This document shows positions 23,442 to 34,832 of a stretch of 64,000 nucleotides of DNA, piece by piece. Origin of the DNA: Euptelea pleiosperma (lineage: Eukaryota > Streptophyta > Magnoliopsida > Ranunculales > Eupteleaceae); NCBI GenBank assembly GCA_035048495.1, contig CM068545.1, forward strand, positions 39,508,225 to 39,572,224. Reading direction: 5' to 3'. The notes beneath the pieces were generated by a model, which was not told the DNA's origin, did no database searches, and saw only the letters and a list, made by a program, of their open reading frames with translations. The translations under genes were made by a program, and so were the position numbers. How positions within the stretch are numbered: position 1 is the stretch's first letter; each line of letters begins with the position of its first letter.

Positions 23442-23819
23442 GATATAACAAGGTATGCCTAAATTTTTTTCAAATGCAGAAGCATGATTTTTGTTACTCA
23501 TCACTGTCATCTGGGCCCACTGACCGCATGGATGTTTATCCCAAACCTTGATGGATAAACATAAAAAATCACCCTGATTGGTAATCTATAACCATTAGAT
23601 TTTAGCACTTTCTAAAGCGTCCTTATAGTCGTTGAATGCAACAATTGTTTAGTACTAAAACCAACAGCTAAAAATCATCAAACAAGCTGATTTTTGGTAT
23701 GAATGTCTACTAAGGGGTGGGTTAAACATAAATGCGGTCAGTGGGCCCAGATGGCAGTGGTGACTACCAAGACTTCCCCTTCCCCACTTGAAAAGATCTC
23801 AGGTATGCCTTGTTACATC
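23442..23819. mobile_element. Long-TIR element with GATRTAACAAGG termini
   Basis: The left end reads GATATAACAAGGTATGCCT, and the complement of the right end reads GATGTAACAAGGCATACCT. Further in, both arms carry CATCTGGGCCCACTGACCGC. The foldback at 36549-37005 shares the GATGTAACAAG terminus and the GCCCACTGACCGCATGGATG core, so the two are one family. No transposase. Confidence 0.7.
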
Positions 23820-24088
23820 ACGACCCTTTAGAATAGCGGATTGTGGCGCCATTTGATTGGCCACTGCTTCAAAAATTTTCTCCTAAGTGAGTATTCCAAT
23901 TTCTACTTGCCACGTGGCTTATTGGAACACGCGGTGAACCTAGTGCGGGGCCTAGTTAGATCCCCGCCCACGGCTGACTCAATCGCTACTCTAGAGTCTA
24001 GAGAGGGACTAGCAACTGACGCATATTTGGCGAGTAATGTTCATCGTCTCCATTTATTCAAATCCCCGCCCTCGTTGCCGCGCTAAAA
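23820..24088 (+). promoter_or_regulatory. 5' flank of the PPR gene
   Basis: About 270 bp between the TIR element and the start codon. It contains GCCACGTGGC near 23910 (a G-box core) and no in-frame upstream extension of the coding region. The ATG at 24089 has purines around it (AAAAATGGA), a good plant initiation context. Confidence 0.45.
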
Positions 24089-26503
24089 ATGGAAAGCAAG
24101 GTCACCCATCTTGCCAATCTCTTGCAGTCTTGTATAGACAAGAAAGCCCTTATAGCAGGTAAGCTCCTCCATGCTCAAATCCTCAGGAATGGTTTCTTTT
24201 CCGACATCTTTTTAGGCAATAGGCTCATTGAGTTTTACTCCATTTGTGGTAATCTCGATTGTTCTCTCAAAGTGTTCGATAGAATGCCTGGAAAGAATGT
24301 GTATTCATGGAACGCTATTGTTAGCGCGTGTGCTAAAAGAGGTAACGTAGAAGATGCACACCATCTGTTCGTACAAATGCCCGAGAGAAATACTGTTTCA
24401 TGGAACACCATAATTAGCGCATTAGTACGAAGTGGGTCTGAAGAAAAAGCCTTGCACTTGTATTATATGATGAATAGGGAAGGTTACAAGCCCACCCATT
24501 TCACTTTTGCCAGTGTTCTAAGTGCCTATGGTACTATGGTTGATGTAGAAAACGGTAGGGGATGTCATGGTCTTGTTATTAAAGTAGGTCTTAATGGAAA
24601 CGTGTATGTGGAAAATGCTTTGTTGGGTATGTATGCCAAGTGTGGGAGTATTGGGGATGCAATGCAAGCTTTTGATCAGATGTCTAGACCAAATGAGGTT
24701 TCATTCACAGCAATGATGGGTGGGTTAGCACAGACTGATCGTATTGGTGAGGCTTTGAAAGTGTTTGGAAAGATGCATAGGAATGGAATTCGGATTGATG
24801 CTCTCGCTGTTTCAGGCGTTCTTGGTGTATGTGCCAGAGGAGAAGCTGGTGAATTGGGTGCTTCTAATCAAAACTGTGGGTTGTCATGTACTGCATATGG
24901 CCAACAAGTGCATTGCCTCACAATTAAACATGGTTTTGAAACAGATCTTCACGTAGGTAATTCATTGCTTGATATGTATGCAAAGCATGGAAATATGGAC
25001 AGGGCTGAGATGGTTTTTGCAAATTTGCCTGAGGTCAATGTTGTTAGTTGGAATGTTTTGATAGCTGGGTATGGACAGGAAGGCCAGTGTGAGAAGGCCT
25101 TAGAGCTGCTGCAAAGGATGAACTGGCTTGGTTTTGAACCCGATGAGGTCACCTATGTCAGTATGCTTGGGGCCTGTGTCAAGTCTGGGGACGTCGAAAC
25201 TGGCCGTCAAATGTTTGATAGGATATCATGCCCAAGTGTAAGTTCATGGAATGCTGTACTTTCTGGTTACTCCCAGAAAGGAAACCATGGGGAAGCAGTA
25301 GACTTCTTTAGGAAAATGCAGTTTCTAAGTGTCCGACCTGATCGAACTACTGCGGCTGTTATCCTCAGCTCGTGTGCAGGAATGGGACTCCTGAGCTGCG
25401 GAAAACAGGTCCATGCTGCTTCAACCAAGGAAGGTCTTCACACTGACATGTTTGTTGCCAGTGGACTGGTCGACATGTATTCTAAATGTGGAAACATTGA
25501 CACAGCAAGGCGTATCTTTGATAGAATGCCCGAAAGGGATATTGTCTGTTGGAATTCAATGATCACAGGTTTCGCTCTCCACTCTCTAAACCGGGAAGCT
25601 TTTACTTTCTTTAAGCAGATGCGAGAGAAGGGCATGGAACCCACTCAGTTCTCTTATGGTAGTGTACTCAGCTCTTGTGCTAGACTAACTTCTTTGTCTC
25701 AAGGGAAGCAAATACATGCTCAGATAGCAAAAGATGGATACACAAATGATGTTTTTGTGGGAAGTGCTCTTATTGATTTGTATTCAAAATGTGGCGATGT
25801 GGATGGAGCACGTCAGTTTTTCGATAGCATGCATGTTAAAAATATTGTATCTTGGAATGAGATGATACATGGGTATGCACAGAATGGATGTGGAGATAAG
25901 GCTGTTGAACTCTTTGAAGACATGATTCAATTGGGGGAGAAACCCGATGGCATAACCTTCATTGCTGTTCTGACCGCTTGTAGCCACTCTGGATTGGTTG
26001 ATACAGGGATAAGAATCTTCAATTCCATGGAACAAGAGCATATGGTTGAGCCACTGGCAGACCACTACACGTGCATCATTGATTCCCTAGGCCGAGCCGG
26101 TCGGCTTGGAGAAGCTGAAGTGCTTATAGAGAAGATGCCGTATAAAGATGATCCCATAATATGGGAGGTTTTGCTTAGTGCTTGCAGAGTTCATGCTAAT
26201 GTCAGCTTAGGCAGACGAGCGGCAGAGCAACTTTTCTGCCTGGACCCACAAAACCCGACCCCATATGTGCTTCTATCCAACATATATGCCGCTTTAGGAA
26301 GATGGGATGATGCATTGGCTGTTAGGGCACTGATGTGTGACAGAGGGGTGGTAAAGGATCCAGGTTATAGCTGGATTGATTATAAGGATGGGGTGCAAGC
26401 TTTTTTGGTGGATGATGATCTTAGGATGGTTGATGATGAAGTTAGATCAGTAAATTATGGGTCCCATCTTTCTTTCCCGATGGTAAAAAATGCCTCGAGG
26501 TGA
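24089..26503 (+). CDS. Pentatricopeptide repeat protein, PLS class with E domain
   Basis: An 804-residue intronless ORF starting MESKVTHLANLLQSCIDKKA and ending at TGA 26501-26503. Tandem PPR motifs of the P, L and S types run from about residue 35 to 690, with typical signatures NVYSWNAIVSACAKRG, ALLGMYAKCGSIGDA, LIDLYSKCGDVDGAR and GEKPDGITFIAVLTACSHSG. The C-terminus has an E domain (DHYTCIIDSLGRAGRLGEAE, then PIIWEVLLSACRVHANV and PYVLLSNIYAALGRW) and an E+-like end (GYSWIDYKDGVQAFLVDDD). No DYW deaminase domain follows. Such proteins bind organelle transcripts and guide C-to-U editing, recruiting a DYW partner. The opening resembles what I recall of At4g20770-like proteins; that match is tentative. 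No lesion is visible, so the gene is probably functional. I cannot predict the transit peptide with certainty. Confidence 0.93.
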   Translation: MESKVTHLANLLQSCIDKKALIAGKLLHAQILRNGFFSDIFLGNRLIEFYSICGNLDCSLKVFDRMPGKNVYSWNAIVSACAKRGNVEDAHHLFVQMPERNTVSWNTIISALVRSGSEEKALHLYYMMNREGYKPTHFTFASVLSAYGTMVDVENGRGCHGLVIKVGLNGNVYVENALLGMYAKCGSIGDAMQAFDQMSRPNEVSFTAMMGGLAQTDRIGEALKVFGKMHRNGIRIDALAVSGVLGVCARGEAGELGASNQNCGLSCTAYGQQVHCLTIKHGFETDLHVGNSLLDMYAKHGNMDRAEMVFANLPEVNVVSWNVLIAGYGQEGQCEKALELLQRMNWLGFEPDEVTYVSMLGACVKSGDVETGRQMFDRISCPSVSSWNAVLSGYSQKGNHGEAVDFFRKMQFLSVRPDRTTAAVILSSCAGMGLLSCGKQVHAASTKEGLHTDMFVASGLVDMYSKCGNIDTARRIFDRMPERDIVCWNSMITGFALHSLNREAFTFFKQMREKGMEPTQFSYGSVLSSCARLTSLSQGKQIHAQIAKDGYTNDVFVGSALIDLYSKCGDVDGARQFFDSMHVKNIVSWNEMIHGYAQNGCGDKAVELFEDMIQLGEKPDGITFIAVLTACSHSGLVDTGIRIFNSMEQEHMVEPLADHYTCIIDSLGRAGRLGEAEVLIEKMPYKDDPIIWEVLLSACRVHANVSLGRRAAEQLFCLDPQNPTPYVLLSNIYAALGRWDDALAVRALMCDRGVVKDPGYSWIDYKDGVQAFLVDDDLRMVDDEVRSVNYGSHLSFPMVKNASR

Positions 26504-28092
26504 AACTTGCACTGCTTGATGAACACCTATCTCTATTCAGCATGATACTGCTGACTCTGAACCTGATCTGGTAAGTCTTGATCTTGGTCTGGGATTGTCA
26601 AGATGGGATATTGCATTTCTCTATACTTGGTCCATTGTAAAACATAGATCTGGCTCTTGGTCATAGGCAGCTTTCTTGTGTAATCTGATGATAATTTGAC
26701 GGGGACATGAAAGGTCCAATTTGTCGGACCTGGAAACCATAATATGAACACAACTTTTTGGTGCACACGTCAACTTGAAGGATTCAAACAATGTGGATTA
26801 TAGAGGCTGCCTAGATGAGATTTGAAAGTTCCATATTTATGACGAGGAACCGCGAAACTCTTGAGATCTGGATTACAGCTTTACGAGGGACCAACGAAAT
26901 CAATGAGACTGAAAGCTTTAAATTGGCACTGCCAAGTTTGACTAGAGATGTCTAGGCTTGATAGTTTCAGTCCGAGGTGGGCGCTTCTCTTTTGTTGGGT
27001 AAAGAGTTGCTTTGGGAAATTGGCAGTTGTTGCCCCCTGGGTACTTTTATCTTGATAACTGCACCTAGGAGCTTTCTAGCATGCTGAAGAGTGGCTTGGC
27101 AAAAGATATGGGGGGAACAAAGGAGAGATTCTCTAAAAGCTTAGTTCCAATGGTAGCTTGTTAGAAAATTTAGAGATTAGAAGGGAATTTGCAAGATGGT
27201 CTTTTCAGGTCCAATTGGGTCCAACAATCCATGGGAAGCGGAAATTAGAGCTTCAGTATTATTCCAAATCCTATGTATAATGAGAGGTTCTTTCATCTTG
27301 GAAGGGAAATCTCTTGATACACTAGACTGGCCTTGAGAAAGAGTGTGTGCCCTTGAAGACCTGCTGGCATAGTTATGACATTAGGCATACCTCAGATCAA
27401 TTGGATGTATGATACAGGCGCATTGGGACACAACCTCTCATTTAACCTTACTTTTTTTTATCAATTTTCAATGAAGTTCTCCTTATTTGTTAAAGATTTG
27501 ATCTGCAGCAGGTACAGTTCTCCTTTTCAATCCTGTGCAAAAACTCCATTTATGTACTTCTGACATTTTGTTTGGACAGTTTTAAGGATGAATGACCGAG
27601 TTGCAAGCAGATAATCCGGCATCATCACTCTACTCTTGTCGAACTATTTCGGGTTGCAAATCCTATTCTGCAGTTCCATTCTATCTTTTGTCAATAAATC
27701 TGTAAGCTCATTTGCCATTTGTAAACAGTGATAGCCGGAAATGCCTTTATGACAACACAAGCTTATATAAACTCAATTTCTTGGCCCTCGAGATGAATGA
27801 GTAAACCTTCGATGACACCTGCAGTCAGCGACGCTGCTGACTGCAGCCAATATGAGCCACGTGGCACTTTCTTAAGAGGACAATGCAAGGGTTTGTCTCG
27901 CACACTTAGTAAAGTCTATACTTAGCCAAAAACATCCCACAATAGGTCCTATAAAAGACTTAGAAAATTAGGAGCCGAGTGCTAATTGAGAGTGAAAAAA
28001 TATGTTGACCAAGAGCCAGAAATTCTGGACTGACACGGTGGATATGCATCTTAAATTTTTCTCTCCTCATGGACTTGAACAGAGCTTTATAG
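26504..28092. other. 3' flank of the PPR gene, no gene seen
   Basis: Moderately AT-rich sequence with no long ORF. A fragment at 27830-27900 (GAGCCACGTGGCACTTTCTT) belongs to the 22873-23283 TIR family. The rest could hold the 3' UTR but shows no clear signal. Confidence 0.4.
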
Positions 28093-28440
28093 GCTTATAC
28101 CATGGTTTAAAATAACGCCCGTTAAACGGTTTTAATGGCCGTTAGAACGGTAACGCCCCAAGCCCATTACGTTAAGAACCGTTTTGATGCTTAAAAAATA
28201 ACGGCTGTTTTTTTTTCCGGTTTAATGGCTGTTATTTTCTGAAAAACAGCCATTATTTCCATTATTTTCCGCTTTTGAAAAGTTGAAATTCAAATTTCAA
28301 TATTTGAATTTTGAATTTCAGCGCCATTTTTTATCGTTAAAATCCGTTAAATTCCATTTTTTCTGTTTTTTTTTTTTCATTTTTGCCCGTCCGTTACAAT
28401 TCGTTGTAACGACCGTTAAAACGGCATCTTTGAAACCTTG
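28093..28440. mobile_element. MITE-like element rich in CCGTTA/TAACGG
   Basis: The left end CCATGGTTTAAAATAACG and the inverted right end CCAAGGTTTCAAAGATGCCG form imperfect terminal repeats. The inside is built from TAACGG and CCGTTA motifs. Similar material forms the minisatellite at 39160-40230. Superfamily not determined. Confidence 0.5.
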
Positions 28441-29189
28441 GCTTAAACAACAAAGCCCGTACATGCCACAAATGGATAGAATTGTGGGCTTTGTTCAGGA
28501 CTTTGTGTTTGCCAATTGTGATCCTGCAAATCAGACTTTAAATCTGCTCAACTCGTTTGGGCTTTTTTCCTTCTCAGTTGGGCTTCTACATACCTTGATC
28601 TTTGAGTTGGACAAGCTGGGCTTAAAACTGGACCAATCCACCTTCTTCTTCTGTTCTCTCTTGCAGGTTCTAGTTCTGAAGCAGATCTTCAGCATCCTCT
28701 ACCACTTGTAGAGTTGGGTCTGGTCCAAGTTGGAGCAAACCCATTTATTTCACCACCTCCTTTAGCTCCAACTAGGGTTAAATGGGATTGATTGACCACA
28801 AGTCCAATAGTCAACTCTCATTGAATTAACTCCAGCTTCCAACTGGTCAAGCTCATTAGCCAAGATTTTCTAGGTTTCAAGGTTGACTGGGTCATCAATT
28901 CCCAACAAGGTCAGCCTAAGAACCCAAGACCCAGATCGAATACCCAAGTGCTAGTTCCTAACACAACACATCTAGCTGGTTCTATGATCCAACATTTGAG
29001 ATCTAATCAGTGCACACATCACACAAGGTGCTCATCAATGGTTAAAAAGGGATCAAGAGTTTGTCTTCCTTTCACTAAATACCCTACTGAAAACTGTTAC
29101 CAGAAATCCACTGGCTCCAAGGACAGCAAGATCTGATGCTTCGACCAAAAAAGCAAGGTTTAAAATGGCCTCATATTGTGCATGTAGCC
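28441..29189. other. Unclassified, perhaps worn retroelement DNA
   Basis: Small interrupted reading frames only. Some wording in translation, such as RTQDPDRIPKC, hints at copia hinge sequence, but I cannot support a call. Confidence 0.3.
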
Positions 29190-29430
29190 CATGATACAAA
29201 AGCAAGGTTTAAAAGTGCATGTTATAACGGTATAACGGACTGGGGGTGTTACCATTTTTTCCGTTCTAAGGGATTGTAAGCACGGGCATAAACGGAAAAT
29301 ACCAGGGAGAAAAAACGGCACCAAAATTCAAAATTTATAACTGAAAATGATGGAAAAATGGAAAACAGCACATAACGTAATGGTGGAGGTCCGAATCCGT
29401 TATAACGGTCGTTATTTTACGTTTACCATG
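29190..29430. repeat. Second TAACGG-rich MITE-like repeat
   Basis: Starts CAAGGTTTAAAAGTG and ends in GTTTACCATG, with GTTATAACGGTATAACGG and CGTTATAACGGTCG inside. Same style as 28093-28440. Confidence 0.4.
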
Positions 29431-29869
29431 TATATGGTTCTAAAAGGAAAAAAAAAAGGGATAATAATAACCTGAGACCAGTAGTTCACGCTCCAATCCG
29501 GAAGCTTGAGTACATTGTTCCCCCTTTCGGAAGAGGTACGCATGCGATGCAAGCATTTCCTTGGGGAATTTGCACGAACACGAACCCTAACAAGCAGTTT
29601 AGGCAGTTCAGTTTGAATGTGAACCAAAGATCTCCTTTATTTCAAGAGAAGAAAAATAAAATTCCCACAATGTAAATTTATTTATGACTTTATTATGTTT
29701 AGTGTGTGGGATCCACAATTCACTTAAGTTTTATTTATGTAAGTGGTCCTAACACTCACTTTGTGCGCAAAAAATATAAATAAGAACAGAGGAGGCCGAA
29801 CCACACTAGTTCGTTCCTCTCACTTTGTGCTCTGACTGGCCCTACAGAAGATTATTGTTGGGACAAGTG

Positions 29870-30620
29870 GGGTAAGCTACTCGGGCAAATCAGGCATCCG
29901 ATGAATCTTCTCAGCCTCCGACAGAAGCTTCTTCCCAATTCCTCTCTAGTGGTGTACTTTCTAATCCCATGTCTCGTGATGAGTATATTGCTCAACTTAA
30001 CCAACTCCTCTAGAAGTTGAACTCTCTTATAAATGGTTCCTCTCCGTCTACGACCACTTTGGCCAATACATGTAATCCTTAGTTTCCAAATCTCCATCAT
30101 CTTAGATCATGGATTCGGGATCCAATAGTGCTCATAAGTTGGCTATACAATCTTTTCTAATTTTCAATTGTCTGAATCTCATAATTGTGTTAGTTGATGG
30201 CTCTACTCCTACAATACTTGGAAAAAATGATATTCACATTGCTCAAGCTACTCTTTTAGCCTCTATATTGTACCTTCTAGATTTTCTTTTCAATTTTTTT
30301 TATGTTAGTCAATTTACTAAGTCTTTGCAGTGTTCCTTAACCATTTCTCCATCTTGTGTGTTTCAAGATCTCACGACGAAGAATGTGATTAGTTCGAGCC
30401 ATTAAAGGAACGGCCTCTATTATTTGGATTTGGGTGAACTAACTCCAACATTTGCGTTGAATGCAAGTGTTTCTCCTCTTTAATGGCATATTCGCTTGGG
30501 ACATCCATATCTTTCTAAGTTGCCTCAAGTTATCCCTAAGTTGAGTTCAATGTTTGTTTTATAATGTGAAACTTTCCAATTGGTTTCCACGACATCTTGA
30601 GAGTCGTAAGTCGAGTCCTT
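29870..30620 (+). pseudogene. Ty1/copia fragment: gag end, protease, pre-integrase zinc domain
   Basis: In changing frames I read SNPMSRDEYIAQLNQLL (gag C-terminus), a worn protease active site IMDSGSNSAHK (about 30106-30138), and SPSCVFQDLTTKN, then RNGLYYLDLGELTP, then WHIRLGHPYLSKLPQVIP. The last matches the copia pre-integrase zinc-binding region. Integrase core and RT are absent. Several stops and a frame change; no intact protein. Confidence 0.7.
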
Positions 30621-31620
30621 TTGATGGATAGTCCACAAGACATTTCTGCATAGTGAATTGGTTCCCATTGAACTATGGAAGCAACTTCCTTCTTGGCAGT
30701 GAACTACATAAAACCGTTGTGTTCTTTCTGTTTCTTTCCTTTTCTCTCATGAATGGTTTAAAGATGTGATGATGGGCACTATTTTATTAATGTTTTCTTA
30801 CTTTAAGTTGTTGCACAGATCACATGGAGTAAACGGCCATGATCACTCCTACCCGGGATCCCCCTTCTCATCGGAAGGTGTTTATGGTCGAAAAACGGTG
30901 GGCACCCGGAGAGCCGATTTGTGGATCTATGAAGTTGAAAGCTCACTCTTGTAATCTCCCAAACAGAAAGCCACAACAACAGCCATGGTGAAGAAGAACT
31001 TAACTAAATTTTAGGCAAATTTCAAAGTGTGGAATAGTGGTAAAACAACAAATGCAGGATATAGAACAAGCACAACAAGCTCAGCAAGGTTGACAATAGT
31101 TTTCGAAAGGTATATGCACAAACTATTGAGACATAAGGAATTTCCCCCATAACCATGGAAAATTATGGTTCAAGCAACTGGAGAATCTTGCATTGATGAA
31201 CAAAGCAATTGCTAAGGTGGATGTTCCTACACTAACTACAGCCTTAACTTTGGTATGATTGGAGTTGATATTCAACCCAATCACCAACAAAATGAAGTGT
31301 AAGGCTCAAGGTGGTTTTCCAAAGTCTACATTTTGTCAACCTAGAATTTTTAATGAGGTTTATAGAAGTCTTAATTAGAATTTTCAAAGTCTTAGTATAA
31401 TTGGGGTTGTCTAGTGTAGAATTTAATTAGTTTGTAATTGAAATAGGATTAGGAAAATTGTATTTTAAGTCACTTTGGAGTTTATTAAAGGTCTATATAT
31501 GAAGTGTTATGTGTGAAGGGTTTTGATACTATTACTAAGAATTGAGTTCTTTTTGGGTTTTTAGTAGACCATACAACCTTCTGTTACTCTTATTCCTGTC
31601 TTGTCCTTCTTTTTGCTGCT
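30621..31620. other. No gene seen
   Basis: Unassigned sequence downstream of the copia fragment, with short ORFs only. It may be a worn part of the same element. Confidence 0.35.
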
Positions 31621-31623
31621 CTA

Positions 31624-31960
31624 CACTGATACGGATACGAGGTGTCCAACACGGCAATCTAAAAAAATCCGATACGGAGACACGCCCGTTCATATATTTA
31701 TTAAAATATATTAATATATATGAATGCTTAAAATTATTAACAAAATAATAAAAAATAAAAAATAAAGCAGAAAATATCTATTAGTTTATTATTGTATGGA
31801 GGATGGAACGCATGCCAACCCGCTTTTAGAAATCAATTTTATATTAGAAATTATTAAAGCAAGGGGTGACACGGCCGTAAGTGTCTAGACGTGTGTCGGG
31901 AAATGTCGACACGAGTGTCCGGGTGTCCGACACAGCAAAAACCCTAAAAGTGCAGTGTCC
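31624..31960. repeat. GTGTC/GACAC-rich dispersed repeat
   Basis: Starts ACACTGATACGGATACGAGG and ends in GTGTCCGACAC and CAGTGT. Short GACACG/CGTGTC motifs dominate both ends around an AT-rich centre. It looks like a short non-autonomous transposon; the family is not recognised with certainty. Confidence 0.4.
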
Positions 31961-32837
31961 TGGTTATATAGATGCTACTACAACCTATTCTTTCAATTTG
32001 GAGGATTTTTGAACCTTAATAGTTCTTGTACAACAAACCAACAACTTAGTTTTGGAAGATTTGGGCCCATCCTACATCAAAACACCCAACCTAGAAAAAA
32101 AAAAAGATGTATAATGACCTTCTATTGAGTTATCACAAAACATATGGCTAATAAAGATGTTATACACAATGCAAAGAATCATCACCACTCCCACTGAGAA
32201 AATAACTCCAAAATCACTGCACCCAATCCCTGCAATATCATAACCCAAAACATGTGATATAAGTACTTTGCTTGTTGAGAAGAACCCATGAAACGTAATA
32301 AAAGCAACATCCTTAACACTTGATTTCAACAAATTGAAAGATTCAATTAGTTTCTTTTAAATTAATGGACCCTCCACTTTGGAATCATGCCCAAACACTC
32401 CCTTTGTATTTTCTAGTAAACAGAACCGAAAGATGAGTTTCCTTATCTTTCTCTGAAAAGAAGTCGCACTTCAAATTTCAAATTTCAAATTTGAAGTATC
32501 TTATATGATTTTAGAATTCCTTAAAAAAAAAAAGCTAAAAATCTGTTGAATTTCTATTGTTTGTACCAACCTCATTCAAATATCTACTTTATATTTCCTC
32601 CCTTATAGTTGCAACACATACTCAGTTTCTCCATCAAGCAGCAAGCTATATATAATTTAAGTAGGATTCATGATATTTGGTGCATTTTCTATCTCTTCAT
32701 CTGGATATAATAAAGAAAAGCCAATAAGTTCTTCCATGCTCTAAAAAAGAACTAAGTTTAGAAGATGATCGAAAGAATTAAATCGCTTGAGCACAAGGAG
32801 ATTCAGAATGAAAGATACAGTAGTAATGAGAAGGCAC
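31961..32837. other. No gene seen
   Basis: AT-rich DNA downstream of the sulfurtransferase exon. I searched by eye for the next exon of that gene (a segment like DASWYMP) and did not find it. Confidence 0.4.
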
Positions 32838-33075
32838 CTTAACATCAGGCTTCCTGAGATTAGTATATACAGCCAATCAACAAAAACAACAGGTTCATTA
32901 GTAGACACAGATTGAGTTGCAAAAGTAGCTTTTGCTCCACTTTCTGAAGAATCCGTAGCACAGCGAACCAAACCAGAGGTTGTAGACACCAAAGAGGCAG
33001 GACCAACCTGTCTGAAATGATTTCCTCTGTAAATAAAGGGAACTCGGCCACAAAAATGGAAGAAGGAAAAGAAAC
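32838..33075 (-). pseudogene. Exon 1 fragment of a mercaptopyruvate/thiosulfate sulfurtransferase (STR1-like)
   Basis: The minus strand reads RVPFIYRGNHFRQVGPASLV, then LVRCATDSSESGAKATF, then TQSVSTNEPVVFVDWLYTNL and RKPDVK, and ends at a splice donor AAG|GTGCC (intron from 32837). This matches the N-terminal mitochondrial presequence region and first rhodanese-domain strand of plant STR1 (SVSTSEPVVSVDWLHANLRE in Arabidopsis). The catalytic second rhodanese domain and all later exons are absent down to the PPR gene about 6 kb away. So it is a partial gene copy: a truncated duplication or a captured fragment. The true start codon is unclear; an in-frame ATG lies at 33100. Confidence 0.65.
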
Positions 33076-33695
33076 CACATGAATGGCATGAAGTAGCCAA
33101 AACTTTGTGAAAGCATATACCACGGATTCAATTATCACAAGCTAATTTTTCTTCACCAAATAAACTGTAAAGTTTAATGATCTGGGTGGAAAAAAGAAAA
33201 AACCAGACCTTGCATTATGGATTATTCAGCAAATTGAAAATTTGAATGTCAAAAATAAAGAACACAATCAAGAAAAGAAGCCGATCTAAACGACTGATTA
33301 AGTCGCAGATGCAACAAATGTAAGTTGTATACAATTAGTCAGAATAACCATTAGCCCAGTACTTTTAAAGCATTAGTTTGACAGATGCATTAATTCAAGA
33401 ATGAATATGTTAACAGAGAAAGACTAAACACTGTATCTGAAAGAGATTACAACAAATGAGTTCAAGTATCTGACCAAATTAACCAAACACATTAGTCCAA
33501 AAAGTTAGAAAACACGCACTTGAAAACCATTAAAAATCGTTGAATAGAACAGATAAATAAGCATATCAATCATGAGAATCGCAAAATCCCACTAAAAAAA
33601 ACCAATCATTAACCACAAAAAAACGCCATCTATATCGAAACCCGATCTCTCTAGACAAAAATAATCATTTAAATTGACAACCCACTAGGCAAAAC
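33076..33695. other. Upstream flank of the sulfurtransferase fragment, no gene seen
   Basis: AT-rich, no coding signal on either strand. It could contain copied promoter sequence of the parent gene. Confidence 0.35.
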
Positions 33696-33707
33696 TGATA
33701 ATTAAGA

Positions 33708-33798
33708 TATTTATCATCATCGTCTTCTACGCCACTCTATCCCAAATGTTTGGGGTCGGCAACATGAATCCTATTTTGCCATTCGACCCTGTTTAGAG
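33708..33798 (+). mobile_element. SINE fragment (Au-like) with 12-bp TSD
   Basis: The body contains TTTGGGGTCGGCAACATGAA, close to the conserved segment GGGGTCGGCTACATG of plant Au SINEs. A perfect 12-bp duplication TGATAATTAAGA flanks it (33696-33707 and 33799-33810), as LINE-driven insertion makes. At 91 bp it is short, probably 5' truncated. Confidence 0.7.
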
Positions 33799-33810
33799 TG
33801 ATAATTAAGA

Positions 33811-34437
33811 GATTAACAACAGAAAAAAGAGAAACCCACAACGAAAACTGACCATTTGAGAAACCCAATCATGAAAAACAAACCCCCTAAACGTAAACGC
33901 TATCATCCAGTACATTGTTAACCATAACAATAAAAAATCAACAATAAAAACAGATTATATATATATGCATACCCATGTCTGAAAAATGGATCTTTGAAGG
34001 GTTGGCGAAACAGACATCGAACGTACATGAATAATATTACTATCCCTCATCAAACAAGTTCAATTTAGATGAAAACACACATAATAGACAAAAGTCAACA
34101 TTAAATTAATTTTAGTCAAACTTCAGTCATTAGGGTCCATTTTACCAAAAACAAGAATTTAAATAAGTTCAAGATTCAAATTTCTGCACAAAGAAATCAG
34201 AATAACCCGACTTATAAAAATCATATTAGTCTCGTTACAAATCGAAATAGGGTGATTTAAAAGACTAATTACTGAAGTTTATAGAAAAATATAAAAAGTT
34301 TAAAAATTTACAAAAATGTACAATATAATATTTTGGATTTCCGTTGTACCATGTTATAAGTTTTGTTTCACTTCACACGATGTATCCCATAAATTATGCC
34401 TCGGGATCCGTGAAGGGTCTAAATTCGTTATTGTTTG

Positions 34438-34439
<2 letters not shown>
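33811..34439. other. No gene seen
   Basis: AT-rich flank without recognisable features on either strand. Confidence 0.4.

Positions 34440-34469
<30 letters not shown>
34440..34469 (+). repeat. Run of 30 G, followed by (TGG)n
   Basis: An uninterrupted G homopolymer, then five or so TGG units. It can form G-quadruplex DNA on the plus strand. It lies about 390 bp upstream of the lipid-transfer protein start. The exact length may be affected by sequencing. Confidence 0.9.
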
Positions 34470-34470
<1 letters not shown>

Positions 34471-34722
34471 GGTGGTGGTGGTGGTCTTCAAGTCAAATTT
34501 TCCAAAACCAAAAAGACTTAGATGGCACAAATCACGTAGCAAAGTTCTACTGCCTCATGCATGAACCCAAACTCTGAATTTTGCTCGTGAATTTACCAAA
34601 GAAAACATTAAAAAGCTTAAATTGGTCACCATTCCCAATGAAAGAAAAACCTGCAAGTCTGCAACTCTCGACCAGATAGCATTGAAAAAATCAAACTTCC
34701 AAAGCCCAATGCTGCAAATCCC

Positions 34723-34734
34723 TCTATATAATAA
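34723..34734 (+). promoter_or_regulatory. TATA box of the lipid-transfer protein gene
   Basis: CTATATAATAAA lies about 100 bp before the ATG at 34833, a normal distance for a plant gene with a short 5' UTR. Confidence 0.65.
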
Positions 34735-34832
34735 ACCCACAACACCCAAACAATTCCACAAACACAAACCCCTCCAAGAGAGAAGAAGAATAGCTCGTGG
34801 TAGTTAATAACGTTATAAGTTTGTTAGCCATC

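Noticed and set aside
24765..24956. Small overlapping ORF within the PPR gene
   Set aside because: Shadow frame of the 804-codon PPR coding sequence.
34797..34832. Upstream GTG start for the lipid-transfer protein
   Set aside because: The extension is not signal-peptide-like and is not an ATG; the ATG at 34833 begins a standard signal peptide.
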